Part shown: in pieces, positions 63,110-64,000 of the stretch
How positions within the stretch are numbered: the stretch's first letter is position 1
Layout: every line of letters begins with the position of its first letter
Assembly: GCF_007748195.1 (NCBI RefSeq)
Contig: NZ_CP037920.1
Span: 3,818,303-3,882,302, forward strand
DNA: 64,000 nucleotides
DNA from: Gimesia aquarii
Lineage (GTDB): Bacteria; Planctomycetota; Planctomycetia; Planctomycetales; Planctomycetaceae
Reading direction: 5' to 3'
Program-made: the position numbers and the translations under genes
The notes under the pieces: model-generated
Database searches by the model: none
Told to the model about the DNA's origin: nothing
The model's input: the letters and a program-made list of their open reading frames with translations, nothing else

Positions 63110-64000
63110 ATGCCAATACACACTTCATTAATGAGTCCAAGTATTAAACAATTAGAACCTGCTGTTGCTCCTGACTGTGCCGAGGTGATGACACAAATCC
63201 AAAGTATGGAACCATTGCTTGAAGAAATTGAGCGAAATTGCATTCCACAAGGTAAAACGATCATCGTCATGCCCGCATTTAATGCAGCTTCCACCTTGAG
63301 CAAAACATTAACAGATCTTCCTACAGGTATCGTAGACGAAATCATCCTTGTTGATGATGGTAGTACCGACAATACAATTGAACTCGCTTTGAGTCATGGC
63401 TTAACAGTCATCAAACATAAAGAAAATCGTGGTTACGGTGGAAACCAGAAAACCTGCTACCAATACGCACTTGAGCATGGCGCCGAGTATGTCGTCATGC
63501 TTCATCCCGACTACCAATATGACAGTCGTGTGGTTGGTGTAGCCATTCAGCTTTTGAAATTAGGGATTTGTGATGTAGTGCTTGGCTCACGAATTCGTAC
63601 ACGGCGAGAAGCGCTTGCAGGTGGCATGCCGGCCTGGAAATATCTTGCTAATCGTCTTTTGACTATTACAGAAAATGTGGCACTAGGTCAAAATGTAGGT
63701 GATTTTCATAGCGGATTTCGTGCTTACCGGAAAGAGGTCCTGGAAACGATTCCCTTCGAATATAACTCAGACGACTTTGTGTTTGACAGTCAGTTTTTAG
63801 CACAAGCAGTTCACTTTAACTTCCGCATTGGTGACATTCCCGTACCAGTCCGCTACTTTCCCGAAGCCTCGAGCATCAACTTCCGACGCTGTGTTAAATA
63901 TGGGCTGGGAACTCTGGCTGTACTGGCACGATTCTGGGCGCAACGCTTGAGAATTCGTCCCTCAAGAATTTTCTTCAGTAAACAAATTGATTCAGACTCA
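63110..64000 (+). CDS. GT2 glycosyltransferase, DPM1-like (partial)
   Basis: The gene begins at ATG 63110, with GAGGGAG 6 bases upstream, and runs 297 codons to the right edge without a stop. After a 45-residue N-terminus that does not match the family comes a GT2 domain: [19 protein letters not shown] (DxD-like Asp pair), GYGGNQK, and the catalytic-region segment MLHPDYQYD. It resembles dolichyl-phosphate-mannose synthases and the N-terminal half of the GT2-methyltransferase at 22374-24041 (shared GYGGNQK and the [12 protein letters not shown] / HTGYRAYATKFL region). It probably makes a polyprenyl-phosphate sugar for the divergent PMT-like protein. The C-terminus is missing. Confidence 0.87.
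   Translation, partial: MPIHTSLMSPSIKQLEPAVAPDCAEVMTQIQSMEPLLEEIERNCIPQGKTIIVMPAFNAASTLSKTLTDLPTGIVDEIILVDDGSTDNTIELALSHGLTVIKHKENRGYGGNQKTCYQYALEHGAEYVVMLHPDYQYDSRVVGVAIQLLKLGICDVVLGSRIRTRREALAGGMPAWKYLANRLLTITENVALGQNVGDFHSGFRAYRKEVLETIPFEYNSDDFVFDSQFLAQAVHFNFRIGDIPVPVRYFPEASSINFRRCVKYGLGTLAVLARFWAQRLRIRPSRIFFSKQIDSDS

Noticed and set aside
1-64000. Mobile elements, phage genes, toxin-antitoxin pairs, CRISPR arrays
   Set aside because: No transposase, integrase, terminal repeat, direct-repeat array or cas-like sequence was seen.

Overview
The window is ordinary chromosomal DNA of a member of the Planctomycetota, most likely Planctomycetaceae or a close relative. Direct evidence is the density of families typical of that phylum: DUF1549/DUF1553 cytochrome proteins paired with DUF1501 proteins, mosaic membrane-bound-dehydrogenase proteins carrying CxxCH haem motifs, a BPL_N protein, a formylmethanofuran dehydrogenase B homologue (tetrahydromethanopterin C1 pathway), and a Tad/Flp pilus locus. 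By eye the base composition is AT-leaning (not computed). I see no transposase, integrase, phage gene or CRISPR array. Many genes start with GTG or TTG, and several starts were moved to the codon with the best Shine-Dalgarno sequence.

Layout. 1-3.4 kb: one very large minus-strand ORF, open at the left edge, that fuses a sugar-isomerase TIM barrel, a LamG-like domain, a haem c domain and a propeller-like region. 3.4-6.4 kb: a GntR/FCD repressor divergent from an alpha/beta-hydrolase and amidohydrolase operon, with a palindromic operator over the predicted promoter. 6.4-18.2 kb: a run of minus-strand exported proteins (BPL_N, M14 peptidase, DUF1501, DUF1549/1553, MMPL/RND transporter, redoxin-cytochrome-copper-monooxygenase mosaic). 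18.4-22.2 kb: a molybdopterin oxidoreductase, a GrpB protein and a trans-aconitate-type methyltransferase. 22.4-25.8 kb: a GT2-methyltransferase fusion and a PMT-type membrane glycosyltransferase. 26.4-31.1 kb: a small acidic protein, tRNA-Phe(GAA), an HD-GYP protein with an altered metal ligand, and an FhcB-like protein downstream of a TIM-barrel isomerase. 31.3-33.5 kb: a universal stress protein and a DASS transporter. 33.5-37.8 kb: a housekeeping operon (phosphoesterase, yidC, mnmE). 38.9-41.7 kb: an orphan NtrC-type regulator and a cysteine-rich exported protein. 41.7-45.3 kb: cmk and a GH38-like protein. 45.9-52.1 kb: a PilM-PilN fusion and two more single-span proteins, all with glycine-rich linkers. 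52.3-54.9 kb: folC, a DinB protein and a small acidic protein. 54.9-60.8 kb: Tad locus genes cpaE, cpaC, cpaB, a prepilin peptidase, an unreported-size 36-codon membrane ORF and the Flp pilin. 61.4-64 kb: a second PMT-like membrane protein divergent from a second GT2, cut by the right edge.

The most interesting points are the mosaic electron-transfer proteins, the three-gene PilM/N-like inner-membrane set with glycine/methionine-rich inserts beside a partial Tad locus, the 36-codon membrane ORF with a perfect ribosome binding site next to flp, the FhcB homologue without the expected metal-ligand cysteine, and the repeated pairing of polyprenol-type GT2 and PMT-type glycosyltransferases.
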